Assembly (NCBI GenBank): GCA_019746355.1
Contig: JAIESC010000114.1
Location: 1-17,868 of the forward strand
Length of the DNA stretch: 17,868 nt
Source: Xanthobacteraceae bacterium
GTDB lineage: Bacteria > Pseudomonadota > Alphaproteobacteria > Rhizobiales > Xanthobacteraceae
Direction of reading: 5' to 3'
Shown here: positions 1 through 8,028 of the stretch, in pieces
Numbering within the stretch: the stretch's first letter is position 1
Layout: every line of letters starts with the position of its first letter
Translations under genes and position numbers: made by a program
Notes under the pieces: model-generated
The model's database searches: none
The model's input: only the letters and a program-made list of their open reading frames with translations
What the model was told of the DNA's origin: nothing

Positions 1-1
1 C

Positions 2-94
2 GGCCGTGGTGGACCGGGCCGCGGCGGCCCGGGCCGCAGCGGCGGCGGTTTCGGCGGCGGCGGCTTCGGCGGTGGCGGCGGCTTCGGACGCTGA
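2..94 (+). CDS. C-terminal fragment of a glycine-rich protein (5' end outside window)
   Basis: An open frame enters from the left edge and ends at the TGA at 92-94. The visible 30 residues are almost only Gly, Arg and Phe, with repeated GGGF/GGGGF units and the ending GGFGR. Such Gly/Arg/Phe tails occur at the C-terminus of several secreted or envelope proteins in Bradyrhizobium-like bacteria (DUF3300-type proteins are one example), but the tail does not identify the family. A likely intrinsic terminator follows at 128-168, which supports this being the real end of a rightward gene. Confidence 0.55.
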   Translation, partial: GRGGPGRGGPGRSGGGFGGGGFGGGGGFGR

Positions 95-127
95 TCGCCT
101 GCTCTCGTTTTCGATCGATGACCTGCG

Positions 128-168
128 GCGCGGGCGGCAAAAAAAGCAGCCCGCGCTTTGATTTTATG
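128..168 (+). terminator. Putative rho-independent terminator after the glycine-rich gene
   Basis: GCGCGGGC (128-135) and GCCCGCGC (149-156) form a perfect 8-bp GC stem around a 13-nt A-rich loop. It is followed directly by TTTGATTTT. It lies 34 nt after the stop codon of the upstream fragment and before the TPR lipoprotein gene. The T tract is interrupted by one G, so efficiency is uncertain. Confidence 0.6.
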
Positions 169-282
169 GGGTTCGACTCAAAGGCATCCGGGGTATCGTC
201 GAATGTTCGCCGCATTCCTTCGGTGAACCACCACCAGAATCGCCGCAGGACGGATCGCCCAAAGCCTCATGCCGAGCCTTCG

Positions 283-1182
283 ATGACGCGACAGCGCAGC
301 CGCAGCACAACCAGGATCGGCACCGCAGCCCGCGCGCTCGCGGGCGCGGCACTGCTCGCGGCTGCGCTCGGCGGATGCGGCACCATCACCAGCGGCACCG
401 GCGGCGCCGTGACCCAAACCTCCGAGTCGGACGAGAACCAGTTCGCGGCCTCCCCCGCCAACATCGCCTCGCTGTCCGCCGTCATCCAGCGCAACCCGAG
501 CGATCCGCAGGCCTACAACATGCGTGGCTCGGTGTTCGGCCAGGCCGGCCGCAACGACGAGGCGATGGCCGATTTCAACAAGGCGATCAGCCTCGACCCG
601 AATTATTCGCAGGCTTACGCCAACCGCGGCCTGATCAACCGCAAAACCGGCAGGCTCGATGCGGCGGCCGCCGACTACGACAAGGCGCTGGCGCTCGATC
701 AGAATTATGCCGTGGCCCATCTCGGACGCGGCATCGTCTACCGGCTGAAGAAGCAGCCGTTCGATGCTTTCAAGGACTTCAACAAGGCGATCTCGATCCG
801 CCCCGACAATGCCGAGGCCTATTACAACCGCGGGCTGCTCTATCAGAGCCAGCGGCAGCACAAATATGCGATCGATGACTTCTCGACCGCGATCGGGCTG
901 TCGCAGAACCAAGCCGAGTCCTACATCGCCCGCGGCCTGAGCTACATGGCGGTCAACGATCTCAAGGCTGCGACGAGCGACCTCGACGAGGCCGTCTCGG
1001 CCGAGCCGCAGAACCTGCAAGCCTGGACCACGCGCGCCTTCGCCTATGAGCGGGCCGGCGACAAGGAAAAGGCGGCGGGCTCCTACGCCCGCGCGCTCAA
1101 CATCAAGCAGGACCACGAGCCGGCCAAGCAGGGCTTCACCCGTGTCGGCGGCCGGGCCGGCCAGAGCTACCAGACCTTCTGA
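283..1182 (+). CDS. TPR-repeat lipoprotein
   Basis: This 299-residue protein has an Arg-rich n-region, a hydrophobic Ala/Leu stretch and a lipobox LGGC with the modifiable Cys at residue 32, so it should be a lipoprotein held in the envelope. About six tandem tetratricopeptide repeats of 34 residues fill the rest. Each has the TPR pattern (for example AYNMRGSVFGQAGRNDEAMA, then DFNKAI.LDP), with clear Gly8, Ala20 and Pro32 positions. TPRs are protein-binding scaffolds; the partner cannot be told from sequence. The frame is open back to 118, but the ATG at 283 was chosen because it puts the signal peptide at the N-terminus; the upstream extension is Arg/Pro/His-rich and has no signal-like feature. 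NlpI-like envelope TPR lipoproteins are the closest functional analogy, not a proven identity. It converges on the minus-strand gene ending at 1200 with only 17 bp between. Confidence 0.85.
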   Translation: MTRQRSRSTTRIGTAARALAGAALLAAALGGCGTITSGTGGAVTQTSESDENQFAASPANIASLSAVIQRNPSDPQAYNMRGSVFGQAGRNDEAMADFNKAISLDPNYSQAYANRGLINRKTGRLDAAAADYDKALALDQNYAVAHLGRGIVYRLKKQPFDAFKDFNKAISIRPDNAEAYYNRGLLYQSQRQHKYAIDDFSTAIGLSQNQAESYIARGLSYMAVNDLKAATSDLDEAVSAEPQNLQAWTTRAFAYERAGDKEKAAGSYARALNIKQDHEPAKQGFTRVGGRAGQSYQTF

Positions 1183-1199
1183 GCCGATCGATCCGCGGA

Positions 1200-1778
1200 T
1201 CAGCGGCCTGCGCGCAGGCGGCGCATGAACGCTTTCAATCGCGTCAGCTTGTCCTTGGCGTCTTCGGTGCGAACGCGCGGCCGCCGCTTTGCGACGTCGC
1301 TGTCGTTGGCAAAGCCGGACACGACCTGGCTTGCCAGCAAAGCGAGCATGCTGAAAAGGATCAGCTCCATCAGCTCGAGCTTGTTGCCCACCGCGAAGCT
1401 GAACGGCGGACCGTAGAGGAAGTAGGCGGCGGCGAGGCTGCTGGCGATGGTGACGCCCATCGCCGACAGGCTGCCGTAACGGATGGCGATCAGCGTGGTC
1501 GGCACGAAGTAGATGAAGATCAGGTGATCCTGCTGCAGCGCCGGCTGGATCGCCCAGAGAAACAGGGTGGTGAAACCCACCAGCGCAAGCGACACCGTGA
1601 TGGGCGTGAACCAGCGGCGGACGAACGATCTCGCGTTCGGGGTAGCGCCTGCCGATGCGCCTCGCGTTGCGCTGTCCTTGGCACCCGCAAACCGTTCCGG
1701 CTCAACGCGCAGCGACATCCCCAGCTCGCCCGCATGTTTCGGATTTTTTGACGCCGCATGTGAGACGGCGCAATCCAC
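1200..1778 (-). CDS. DUF4118-type four-helix membrane protein
   Basis: This 192-residue protein has four predicted membrane helices at about residues 59-78, 86-100, 104-121 and 136-155. The motif LYGPPFSFAVGNKLELMELI between helices 3 and 4 resembles the DUF4118 domain, the four-helix membrane unit of KdpD-type sensor kinases (pattern PP..SF followed by an acidic stretch and LI/F). Unlike sensor kinases, there is no histidine kinase or other output domain: the protein ends with about 35 charged residues (RRPRVRTEDAKDKLTRLKAF). The start used is GTG at 1778 with no clear ribosome binding site. ATG at 1718 (giving 172 residues, beginning MSLRVEPERF) is an equally possible start. It lies 43 bp downstream of the hydrolase gene on the same strand and may be co-transcribed. 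Its function is unknown; a stand-alone input or scaffold module is an inference. Confidence 0.75.
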   Translation of the reverse strand: MDCAVSHAASKNPKHAGELGMSLRVEPERFAGAKDSATRGASAGATPNARSFVRRWFTPITVSLALVGFTTLFLWAIQPALQQDHLIFIYFVPTTLIAIRYGSLSAMGVTIASSLAAAYFLYGPPFSFAVGNKLELMELILFSMLALLASQVVSGFANDSDVAKRRPRVRTEDAKDKLTRLKAFMRRLRAGR

Positions 1779-1821
1779 ACAATTCTAGCGGAGAACCGTC
1801 CCGGCAGCCAGTTGCCCGGTT

Positions 1822-2616
1822 TCAGCGGCCGTCGAGAAACGCCCGCACCGCATCGAGCGCCCCGAACCTGTCGAGATCGCTGTGACCACCGCCCTCGACC
1901 CGGACGAAGCGCTTCGGCTCGTTCGCCAGCGCAAACAGCCGCTCGCCCAGCGCGAACGGCACCACGGCGTCGCCTGTACCGTGTACGATCAGGACCGGAA
2001 CGGAAACCTTGGGGATCCGCAGGTCCGAGCGGAACTGATCCTTCATCAGCAGGCCGACGGGCAGGAACCAGTACACCCGTGCGCCGACATCGGCGGCGGA
2101 GGTGAACGGCGCCTCCAGCATCAGCCGGCCGACCTTGTGCGACGACGCAAGCGCAACGGCCACGCCGCTGCCGAGCGATTCGCCCCACGGCACGATGCGC
2201 TCCGCCGGATAGCGCGAAGCGGCAAAGCCATAGGCCGCTTCGGCGTCGGCAATGAGCCCCGCCTCGGTCGGACTGCCGGTCGAGCCGCCATAGCCGCGAT
2301 AGTTGAGCGCGATCAGGCCGGTGCCGTCGGCAGTCAGCGCACGGAAACGGTCGGCGCGGAGATTGAGCCCGCCGCCATTGCCCTGGAAATAGAGAACGAC
2401 GGGACGCTCGCCCCTTGGCGGAATGTGCCAGACGATCACCTTCTCGCCGTCGGTGGTGTCGAGCACCACCTCCTCCGCCTGGGGCAAGCGGGCCGCGGCC
2501 GGCGCCGTGCGCTGCCGGTCCGGAAAATACATCAGCGAGCGCTGCGCGACATACATGAGCGCGACGAAGCCGCCGAAGACGACGAGCACACCGATCAGCA
2601 GCTTCAGGGCAGACAT
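1822..2616 (-). CDS. Membrane-anchored alpha/beta hydrolase (ABHD13/Bem46-like)
   Basis: This 264-residue protein has one N-terminal hydrophobic helix (about residues 5-22), then a complete alpha/beta-hydrolase domain. The nucleophile elbow is GESLG with Ser147. The acid is Asp216 in HGTGDAVVP, and the catalytic His is His245 in EGGGHSDL. The oxyanion-hole region is FQGNGGG near 78-83, and the NYRGYGGSTGSP segment (105-116) is typical of the Bem46/ABHD13 group of serine hydrolases. The substrate is unknown; family members are esterases or thioesterases. The anchor suggests the catalytic domain sits at the membrane, possibly facing the periplasm. It is 61 bp downstream of pntB on the same strand and could be the tail of that operon. 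No strong ribosome binding site is seen before the ATG at 2616. Confidence 0.88.
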   Translation of the reverse strand: MSALKLLIGVLVVFGGFVALMYVAQRSLMYFPDRQRTAPAAARLPQAEEVVLDTTDGEKVIVWHIPPRGERPVVLYFQGNGGGLNLRADRFRALTADGTGLIALNYRGYGGSTGSPTEAGLIADAEAAYGFAASRYPAERIVPWGESLGSGVAVALASSHKVGRLMLEAPFTSAADVGARVYWFLPVGLLMKDQFRSDLRIPKVSVPVLIVHGTGDAVVPFALGERLFALANEPKRFVRVEGGGHSDLDRFGALDAVRAFLDGR

Positions 2617-2677
2617 GGCGCAGTCATGGCCCGCGGTTGTGCAGCCTTGAGCTTAAATCCGGATGCGCCGCGCAGGA

Positions 2678-4072
2678 TCACATCGCCTTGACGATGGTCT
2701 CCGACATCTTCTTCGCGTCGCCGAGCAGCATCATCGTGTTGTCGCGATAGAACAGCGGGTTGTCGATGCCGGCATAGCCCGAGGCGAGCGAGCGCTTGAT
2801 GAACATCACCGTGCCGGCCTTCCACACCTGCAGCACCGGCATGCCGTAGATCGGCGAGGACTTGTCCTCCTCAGCCGCCGGATTGGTCACGTCGTTGGCG
2901 CCGATCACGAAGGCGATGTCGGCTTGCGCGAATTCGGAGTTGATGTCCTCGAGCTCGAACACCTCGTCGTAGGGCACGTTGGCCTCGGCGAGCAGCACGT
3001 TCATGTGGCCGGGCATGCGGCCTGCCACCGGATGGATTGCGTATTTGACCTCGACGCCTTCCTTCTTGAGATGGTCGGCCATTTCGCGCAGCGCGTGCTG
3101 GGCCTGCGCCACCGCCATGCCGTAGCCCGGCACGATGATGACCTTGGACGCGTTCTTCATGATGTAAGCCGCGTCTTCCGCCGAGCCGATCTTCACCGGC
3201 TTCTGCTCGCCGCCGCCGCCCGGGCCCGCCACCTCGCCGCCGAAGCCGCCGAGGATCACCGAAATGAAGCTCCGGTTCATGCCCGCGCACATGATGTAGG
3301 ACAGGATCGCGCCCGAGGAACCGACCAGCGCGCCGGTGATGATCAGCGCCGAATTGCCGAGTGTGAAGCCGATGCCGGCCGCAGCCCAGCCGGAATACGA
3401 GTTCAGCATCGAGATCACCACCGGCATGTCGGCGCCGCCGATCGGGATGATGATCAGCACGCCGAGCACCAGCGCGATGACGGTGACCAGCCAGAAGTCG
3501 AGTTGGCTCTGCGACACCACGAGACCGTAGATGAAGAAGATCATCGCCAGCGCCAGCACGACGTTGATGACGTGGCGGCCCGGGATGAGGATCGGCGCGC
3601 CGCTCATGCGGCCGGAAAGCTTCAGGAAGGCGATGATCGAACCGGTGAAGGTGATGGCGCCGATGGCGACACCGAGCGACATCTCGACCAGGCTCGCCTT
3701 GTGGATCGCGCCGCGGATGCCGATGCTGAAGGCGGCCGGCGCGTAGAACGCCGCAGCGGCGACCAGCACCGCCGCCATGCCGACCAGCGAGTGAAAGGCG
3801 GCGACCAACTCCGGCATCGAGGTCATCGGCACGCGGCGGGCGATCACCGCGCCGATGCCGCCGCCCAGCACGATGCCGGCGATGACCAGGATCCAGGCGC
3901 CGAGCCCCTGCGGCGGATGCCCGGCCAAGGTCGTGAGGACGGCGATCGCCATGCCGACGATGCCGAACGTGTTGCCGAGGCGGCTCGACTCCGGGCTCGA
4001 CAGCCCGCGCAGCGCCAGGATGAACAGGACGCCGGAAACGAGATAGAGGAGCGCTGCGATGTTGGCGTTCAT
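2678..4072 (-). CDS. pntB: Proton-translocating NAD(P)+ transhydrogenase subunit beta
   Basis: This 464-residue protein is the full family length. The N-terminal half is the membrane domain II, with many hydrophobic helices and the conserved MPELVAAFHSLVG segment. Its His94 corresponds to the proton-channel histidine known in E. coli PntB. The C-terminal domain III binds NADP(H), with GYGMAVAQAQ, FVIGANDVTNP and FIKRSLASGYAG all intact. With PntAA and PntAB it couples hydride transfer from NADH to NADP+ to proton re-entry, supplying NADPH. The ATG at 4072 was chosen over longer upstream readings because it starts at the family N-terminus (MNANIAALLYLVSG) and has GAGG 8 nt before it. It starts 10 bp after the pntAB stop, so it is clearly in one operon. 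Confidence 0.97.
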   Translation of the reverse strand: MNANIAALLYLVSGVLFILALRGLSSPESSRLGNTFGIVGMAIAVLTTLAGHPPQGLGAWILVIAGIVLGGGIGAVIARRVPMTSMPELVAAFHSLVGMAAVLVAAAAFYAPAAFSIGIRGAIHKASLVEMSLGVAIGAITFTGSIIAFLKLSGRMSGAPILIPGRHVINVVLALAMIFFIYGLVVSQSQLDFWLVTVIALVLGVLIIIPIGGADMPVVISMLNSYSGWAAAGIGFTLGNSALIITGALVGSSGAILSYIMCAGMNRSFISVILGGFGGEVAGPGGGGEQKPVKIGSAEDAAYIMKNASKVIIVPGYGMAVAQAQHALREMADHLKKEGVEVKYAIHPVAGRMPGHMNVLLAEANVPYDEVFELEDINSEFAQADIAFVIGANDVTNPAAEEDKSSPIYGMPVLQVWKAGTVMFIKRSLASGYAGIDNPLFYRDNTMMLLGDAKKMSETIVKAM

Positions 4073-4082
4073 AACGCGCGCC

Positions 4083-4409
4083 TCACTTTTTCTTCTTCTG
4101 GTACATCGCCAGCATGCGCTGCGTGACCAGGAAGCCGCCGAAGATGTTGATGGAGGCGAACACCAGCGCGACGAAGCCCAGCGCCCTCGCCCAGATCGGT
4201 CCGTTGTCGTTGGCGACGAGGCCGACCCCGACCGCGAGCAGCGCACCGACGATGATCACCGAGGAGATTGCGTTGGTCACCGACATCAGCGGCGTGTGCA
4301 GCGCCGGCGTCACCGACCAGACCACGTAATAGCCGACGAACACCGCCAGCACGAAGATCGACAGCCGGAAGACGAACGGGTCGACGGCGTCGAGTGGGGT
4401 TCCGGTCAT
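4083..4409 (-). CDS. pntAB: NAD(P) transhydrogenase subunit alpha part 2 (membrane segment)
   Basis: This 108-residue protein has about three to four hydrophobic helices and ends in a Lys tail (YQKKKK). It matches the C-terminal membrane part of E. coli PntA, including [20 protein letters not shown] and [20 protein letters not shown], which are hallmark segments. In Rhodospirillum rubrum and other alphaproteobacteria the alpha subunit is split into a soluble PntAA and this membrane PntAB, as here. The start is supported by AAGGAG 7 nt upstream of the ATG at 4409. It lies between pntAA (49 bp away) and pntB (10 bp away). Confidence 0.96.
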   Translation of the reverse strand: MTGTPLDAVDPFVFRLSIFVLAVFVGYYVVWSVTPALHTPLMSVTNAISSVIIVGALLAVGVGLVANDNGPIWARALGFVALVFASINIFGGFLVTQRMLAMYQKKKK

Positions 4410-4458
4410 GCGGAGACTCCTTCTGCGCGGCGGGCCGCGCTGTCTGTGCGGTTTCCTG

Positions 4459-5589
4459 CTAGGCGGACTTGGGCATGAAATTCGGATGAACCACCCGGCC
4501 GTCGCGCGTCAGCGCGGTGGTGCGGACGATCTCGTCGTCCCAGTTGACCGCGAGCTTCTTCTCTTTCTTGTCGATCAGGATTTCGAGGAACGTGAGCAGG
4601 TTCTTGGCGTAGAGGCCCGACGCCGAAGCCGCGAGCCGGCCCGGCACGTTGGTGTAGCCGACGATCTTGACGCCACCCACCTCGGTCACCTTGCCGGCCT
4701 GCACGCCTTCGACGTTGCCGCCGCGCTCGACCGCGAGATCGACGAGCACCGAGCCCGGCCGCATCGATTTGACCATCTCGGCGGACACGAGCCGCGGCGC
4801 GGGCCGGCCCGGAATGAGCGCGGTGGTGATGACGACGTCCTGCTTCTTGATGTGCTCGGCGACGAGGGCGGCCTGCTTCGCCTGGTACTCCTTCGACATT
4901 TCCTTGGCGTAGCCGCCGGCGGTCTGCGCGTTCTTGAACTCCTCGTCCTCGACCGCGAGGAACTTGGCGCCAAGGCTCTCGACCTGCTCTTTCGTCGCCG
5001 GCCGGACGTCGGTCGCCGTCACCACGGCGCCAAGACGGCGCGCGGTGGCGATCGCCTGCAGGCCTGCGACGCCGACGCCCATGATGAAGACGCGCGCGGC
5101 GGGCACGGTGCCCGCGGCCGTCATCATCATCGGGAAGGCGCGGCCGTATTCGGCCGAGGCATCGATCACCGCGCGATAGCCGGCGAGGTTCGCCTGGCTC
5201 GACAGCACGTCCATCGACTGCGCGCGGGTGATGCGCGGCATCAGCTCCATCGCAAACGCCGTCACGCGTGCATCGGCCAAGGCTTTCAGTGCAGCCTCGT
5301 TGCCGTAAGGGTCCATGATGGCGATGGCGAGCGCGCCGGGCTTCACCCCGTTGAGCTCGGCCGGGTTCGGCCGCCGCACGGTGAGGACGATGTCGGCGCC
5401 CGACGCCGCGCCCTTGCCGACCGTCGCGCCGGCCGCCGTGTATTCGGCGTCGAGGATGCCGGATTTGACGCCCGCGCCCGGCTCGACGGCGACTTCGGCG
5501 CCCAGCCCGATCATCTTTTTGACGGTTTCCGGGGTCGCGGCGACGCGCGGTTCGGACGGGTCGGTTTCAGCCCCAACGGCAATTTTCAT
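4459..5589 (-). CDS. pntAA: NAD(P) transhydrogenase subunit alpha part 1 (NAD-binding)
   Basis: This 376-residue soluble subunit is domain I, which binds NAD(H) and passes hydride to NADPH formation on PntB. It starts [17 protein letters not shown], as in alanine dehydrogenase/PntA N-terminal domains. [20 protein letters not shown] (119-138) is the conserved loop that includes the catalytic-site Gln132. The Rossmann nucleotide motif is MGVGVAG (Gly171, 173, 176), followed by Asp194 in TATDVRP. There are no membrane helices, as expected for the split alpha subunit of alphaproteobacteria. The ATG at 5589 was chosen because GGAGG lies 5 nt upstream and it gives the family N-terminus. It is the first pnt gene, 56 bp after the CoxIV gene. 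Confidence 0.96.
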   Translation of the reverse strand: MKIAVGAETDPSEPRVAATPETVKKMIGLGAEVAVEPGAGVKSGILDAEYTAAGATVGKGAASGADIVLTVRRPNPAELNGVKPGALAIAIMDPYGNEAALKALADARVTAFAMELMPRITRAQSMDVLSSQANLAGYRAVIDASAEYGRAFPMMMTAAGTVPAARVFIMGVGVAGLQAIATARRLGAVVTATDVRPATKEQVESLGAKFLAVEDEEFKNAQTAGGYAKEMSKEYQAKQAALVAEHIKKQDVVITTALIPGRPAPRLVSAEMVKSMRPGSVLVDLAVERGGNVEGVQAGKVTEVGGVKIVGYTNVPGRLAASASGLYAKNLLTFLEILIDKKEKKLAVNWDDEIVRTTALTRDGRVVHPNFMPKSA

Positions 5590-5645
5590 GCTGCCTCCAT
5601 GGCCGCTCGGTATTTGGCGGGCCGCAAGCAGCCCGGCCGGCTGCC

Positions 5646-5798
5646 TCAGACCAGGAAGTAGGCCATCCCGATCAGGATGATAACGACGACGATGATCCCC
5701 CATTTCACCAGCGCCAGAAAGTTCAGATAGGTCTGCTCATGGGCCGGGTAGTCGTTGCCCTCCGCGACCGAATATTCCGGGGTGCCGTGCGCGGCCAT
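5646..5798 (-). CDS. aa3-type cytochrome c oxidase subunit IV (small)
   Basis: This 50-residue protein starts MAAHGTPEYSVAEGNDYPAH and has one C-terminal membrane helix (about residues 30-49). The soluble N-terminus ending in EGNDYPAHEQTY and the single helix match the bacterial aa3-type cytochrome oxidase subunit IV family. That family is a tiny accessory subunit of the terminal oxidase, found in Rhodobacter, Paracoccus and rhizobia. The ATG at 5798 was chosen because it gives the family start and has AAGGGA upstream; longer readings add an unrelated Arg-rich leader. It heads the transhydrogenase operon rather than sitting with the cox genes. I know this order as common in Bradyrhizobium-like genomes; its functional meaning is unclear. 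Confidence 0.88.
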   Translation of the reverse strand: MAAHGTPEYSVAEGNDYPAHEQTYLNFLALVKWGIIVVVIILIGMAYFLV

Positions 5799-5963
5799 TA
5801 CGCGATCCCTTTCAAGCTCTGTGCCAGTTCCATGCGGGAAGTGCTGCGCCGGCCACGGACCGCGGATGCGGCCAGAACGGCGCAACAAGGAAGCTCAGGA
5901 TTTAGCGGAATCGCCGGGGCCGGGCAATGCCGCGGCCAAAATCATCCCGTGCGGATCGGCCAC

Positions 5964-6380
5964 CTAACGGCACTCGGACCGGGCGGTGCTGCGGTTGGCA
6001 GCCGCCAGATCGTCCTCATGGCCGCGGACGATGTCGGCGATCATGTTGCCCATCTGCGGGTCCTTCAGACACCCGGACTGTTTGAGGGCAGCCAACTGGT
6101 CCTCAAGGCGCGGCTTGAGCTGGCGGGCGATGCGGCATTCCTCCTGCACAAGCTTGGCCGGGGAGCCCTTGCTTTGCGCGATCTGCTTGATGACGCGCTG
6201 ATAACGCGTGGTCAGCTTCTCGGTGTCCTTGGACATCAGCTTGCCGACTTCGGCGGCACAGTCGGCCGCGCGCACGCCATGAGGAGCAAGAATCGCTGCC
6301 GCGATGATGAGACAGCACCCAAGTCTGACCGGCATGAGTCTGACCAGCATGAGTCTGACCAGCATGAGTCCGACCTGCAT
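5964..6380 (-). CDS. Small exported helical protein, function unknown
   Basis: This 138-residue protein has a signal peptide made of repeated pentapeptides (MQVGL, MLVRL, MLVRL, MPVRL) followed by the hydrophobic stretch GCCLIIAAAILAP. A likely cleavage site lies after VRAA near residue 39. The mature part is charged and helical, with Cys at about residues 41, 83, 107 and 137, which could form disulfides in the periplasm. I do not recognise the family. Start choice: ATG at 6380 has GGAGG about 7 nt upstream, but in-frame ATGs at 6365, 6350 and 6335 follow because each repeat carries one. The gene is 167 bp downstream of the ABC1-kinase gene on the same strand and 165 bp upstream of the CoxIV gene; neither gap shows a clear terminator. 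Confidence 0.7.
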   Translation of the reverse strand: MQVGLMLVRLMLVRLMPVRLGCCLIIAAAILAPHGVRAADCAAEVGKLMSKDTEKLTTRYQRVIKQIAQSKGSPAKLVQEECRIARQLKPRLEDQLAALKQSGCLKDPQMGNMIADIVRGHEDDLAAANRSTARSECR

Positions 6381-6381
6381 C
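6322..6381 (-). repeat. 15-bp tandem repeat, four copies, in the signal-peptide coding region
   Basis: Four consecutive 15-bp units start at 6322, 6337, 6352 and 6367 (plus-strand unit AGTCTGACCAGCATG). Units 2 and 3 are identical. Unit 1 differs by one base and unit 4 by three. On the coding (minus) strand they encode M-Q-V-G-L, M-L-V-R-L, M-L-V-R-L and M-P-V-R-L, so the repeat is in frame and each unit brings its own ATG. Confidence 0.9.
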
Positions 6382-6547
6382 CACGCGCCTCCGTTGCCGC
6401 AACTCCGCTTCACTTGCCACCGGCGGAATTGTGGCAACCGAGCTCCGCGCGGAGCCCGTGCCCAATAACCTGACCGCCCGTCATTGTCCAACAGCAAAGC
6501 TGAGGCGCCAACCTGCGCTGTTACGTCACGGTGGAAAATCTCGGCTT

Positions 6548-7906
6548 TCACAGTCCGGCGCGCGCGAGCGCCGCGTTCTGACGTTTCTCCACGGCCGCGA
6601 CCGAGAACTGCTCCATGGCCGCCTCGAATAGCCGATGAAAGTTGAGCTCGGCGCGCAGATGCAGAAACACGCCGCCAAGTCCGATCGCGGCGCGGTCCAT
6701 CAGCACGAACTCCTGCGGCACCGTGACCGGGCCTTTCTGCCGCAGCGCCCGTTGCACCTCGAATGCCTGGCGGCGGCCATACTCGCCTGGCTTGACGCCG
6801 TCGGCGATGCTGCGGACGCGATCCTCCATCAGCGGGCCGTAGATGAAGCGCGCCCAGATGTTGAGGATGTCGATCAGCTCGCGGGACAGCTTGCGGAAGC
6901 CCCAGGTCTCGTAGGCGTGCACGATGCGCGCGTCGTCGTCGTTGCGCAGCCCGTTGTAGAGATCGACCACGCCGCCGACGAACTTCGGCGGGAAGATGCG
7001 GATGCAGCCGTAGTCGAGCAGATTGATGCCGCCGGGCTTATTCTTCTGCTCGAACACCGTGTAGTTGCCGAGATGCGGATCGCCGTGGATCACGCCGAAG
7101 CGGCTGAACGGCAGCCACCAAGCGGTGAACATCGCGGTGGCAAGGCGGTTTCGTACCGCAAGCGACTCATCCTTGTGATCGAGCATCCGGCTGCCGTCGA
7201 GCCACTCCATCGTCAGCAGCCGCTCGGTCGAAAGCTTTGCATCGACGCGCGGCACGCGGATCAGCTCCTCGTCCTTCAGCATGTCGCGGTAGAGCGCGAC
7301 GTGCTTCGCTTCGCGGCGATAGTCGAGCTCCTCGCGCATGCGCGCGCCGATCTCCTTGATGATCTCGCGGGTGTCGATTGCCGGCTCAAACCTGCGGCGG
7401 ATCGCAAACAGCACGCCGAGCTGCTGCAAATCGGCTTCGACCGCCGACTGCATGTCGGGATATTGCAGCTTGCACGCCAGTATCTCGCCGTCGAGCGACG
7501 TCGCGCGATGCACCTGCCCGAGCGAGGCGGCCGCGGCGGGATGATGCTCGAAGCTGGCAAATTTTTTCTGCCAGTCCGCGCCAAGCTCGGCCTGCATGCG
7601 GCGCTTGACGAAGGCCCAGCCCATCGGCGGCGCCTGGCTCTGCAGCTTGGTCAGCTCGTTGATGTATTCGGGCGGCAGTGCCTCGGGGATGGTGGCGAGA
7701 AGCTGCGCCACCTTCATGATCGGGCCTTTAAGGCCGCCGAGCGCCGCGGCAAGGTCGGCTGCGTTCTTCGCGCGGTCGAGATCGAGCCCGAACAGGCGCG
7801 CGCCGGCGATGCGCGCGGCCACGCCGCCGACATTGGCGCCGACGCGGGCATAGCGTGCGGCGCGCGCGGTCAGACGATTTCGTTCACTGTCGCTTCTCGA
7901 AGGCAT
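6548..7906 (-). CDS. ABC1/AarF (UbiB-type) atypical protein kinase
   Basis: This 452-residue protein belongs to the ABC1/ADCK/UbiB family of protein-kinase-like ATPases linked to ubiquinone and lipid biology. Features in order: KVAQLLATIPEALPPEY (65-81) at the place of the family KxGQ motif; an Ala-rich nucleotide loop AAAASLGQVHRA (124-135); the likely ATP lysine Lys146 in ACKLQYP; the EELDYRREA helix (192-200); the catalytic loop HGDPHLGNY (274-282); and the metal-binding DYG (298-300, instead of DFG). The C-terminal helices have no UbiB-type membrane anchors that I can see. The Gly of KxGQ is Ala here. It could be the ubiquinone-biosynthesis factor or one of the paralogous ABC1 proteins; no ubi genes are nearby, so no symbol is given. 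It is divergent from the SIMPL gene, separated by 122 bp. Confidence 0.9.
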   Translation of the reverse strand: MPSRSDSERNRLTARAARYARVGANVGGVAARIAGARLFGLDLDRAKNAADLAAALGGLKGPIMKVAQLLATIPEALPPEYINELTKLQSQAPPMGWAFVKRRMQAELGADWQKKFASFEHHPAAAASLGQVHRATSLDGEILACKLQYPDMQSAVEADLQQLGVLFAIRRRFEPAIDTREIIKEIGARMREELDYRREAKHVALYRDMLKDEELIRVPRVDAKLSTERLLTMEWLDGSRMLDHKDESLAVRNRLATAMFTAWWLPFSRFGVIHGDPHLGNYTVFEQKNKPGGINLLDYGCIRIFPPKFVGGVVDLYNGLRNDDDARIVHAYETWGFRKLSRELIDILNIWARFIYGPLMEDRVRSIADGVKPGEYGRRQAFEVQRALRQKGPVTVPQEFVLMDRAAIGLGGVFLHLRAELNFHRLFEAAMEQFSVAAVEKRQNAALARAGL

Positions 7907-8028
7907 GCCGGACAGAGGTAGGCCCTATCGGTTAGAAAAGCGAGAGTCCCGCCTGCGGACCTCGTGCCGCGACATAGATTTGCCGTGACCCTATCCGAAA
8001 GCGGTCGCGATCTCATAGGAGTCTCGCA

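Noticed and set aside
178..1116. Long open frame on the minus strand opposite the TPR lipoprotein
   Set aside because: Composition is a mirror of the GC-rich TPR gene (Arg/Leu/Val/Gly runs, no domain), and the + strand reading has clear TPR repeats and a lipobox.
2663..4126. Long plus-strand frame opposite pntB, rich in His/Asp/Arg
   Set aside because: Typical antisense artefact of high-GC codon usage; the minus strand encodes an unmistakable PntB.
4073..4246. N-terminal extension of pntB upstream of 4072
   Set aside because: It would overlap pntAB entirely in another frame and is Ser/Arg-rich; ATG 4072 gives the family N-terminus with a ribosome binding site.
6322..6381. CRISPR-like repeat array
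   Set aside because: The 15-bp units are directly adjacent with no spacers and lie in frame within a signal-peptide coding region.
6635..7921. Long plus-strand frame opposite the ABC1 kinase
   Set aside because: No recognisable domain, and low-complexity His/Arg/Ala composition; the minus strand has all kinase motifs.
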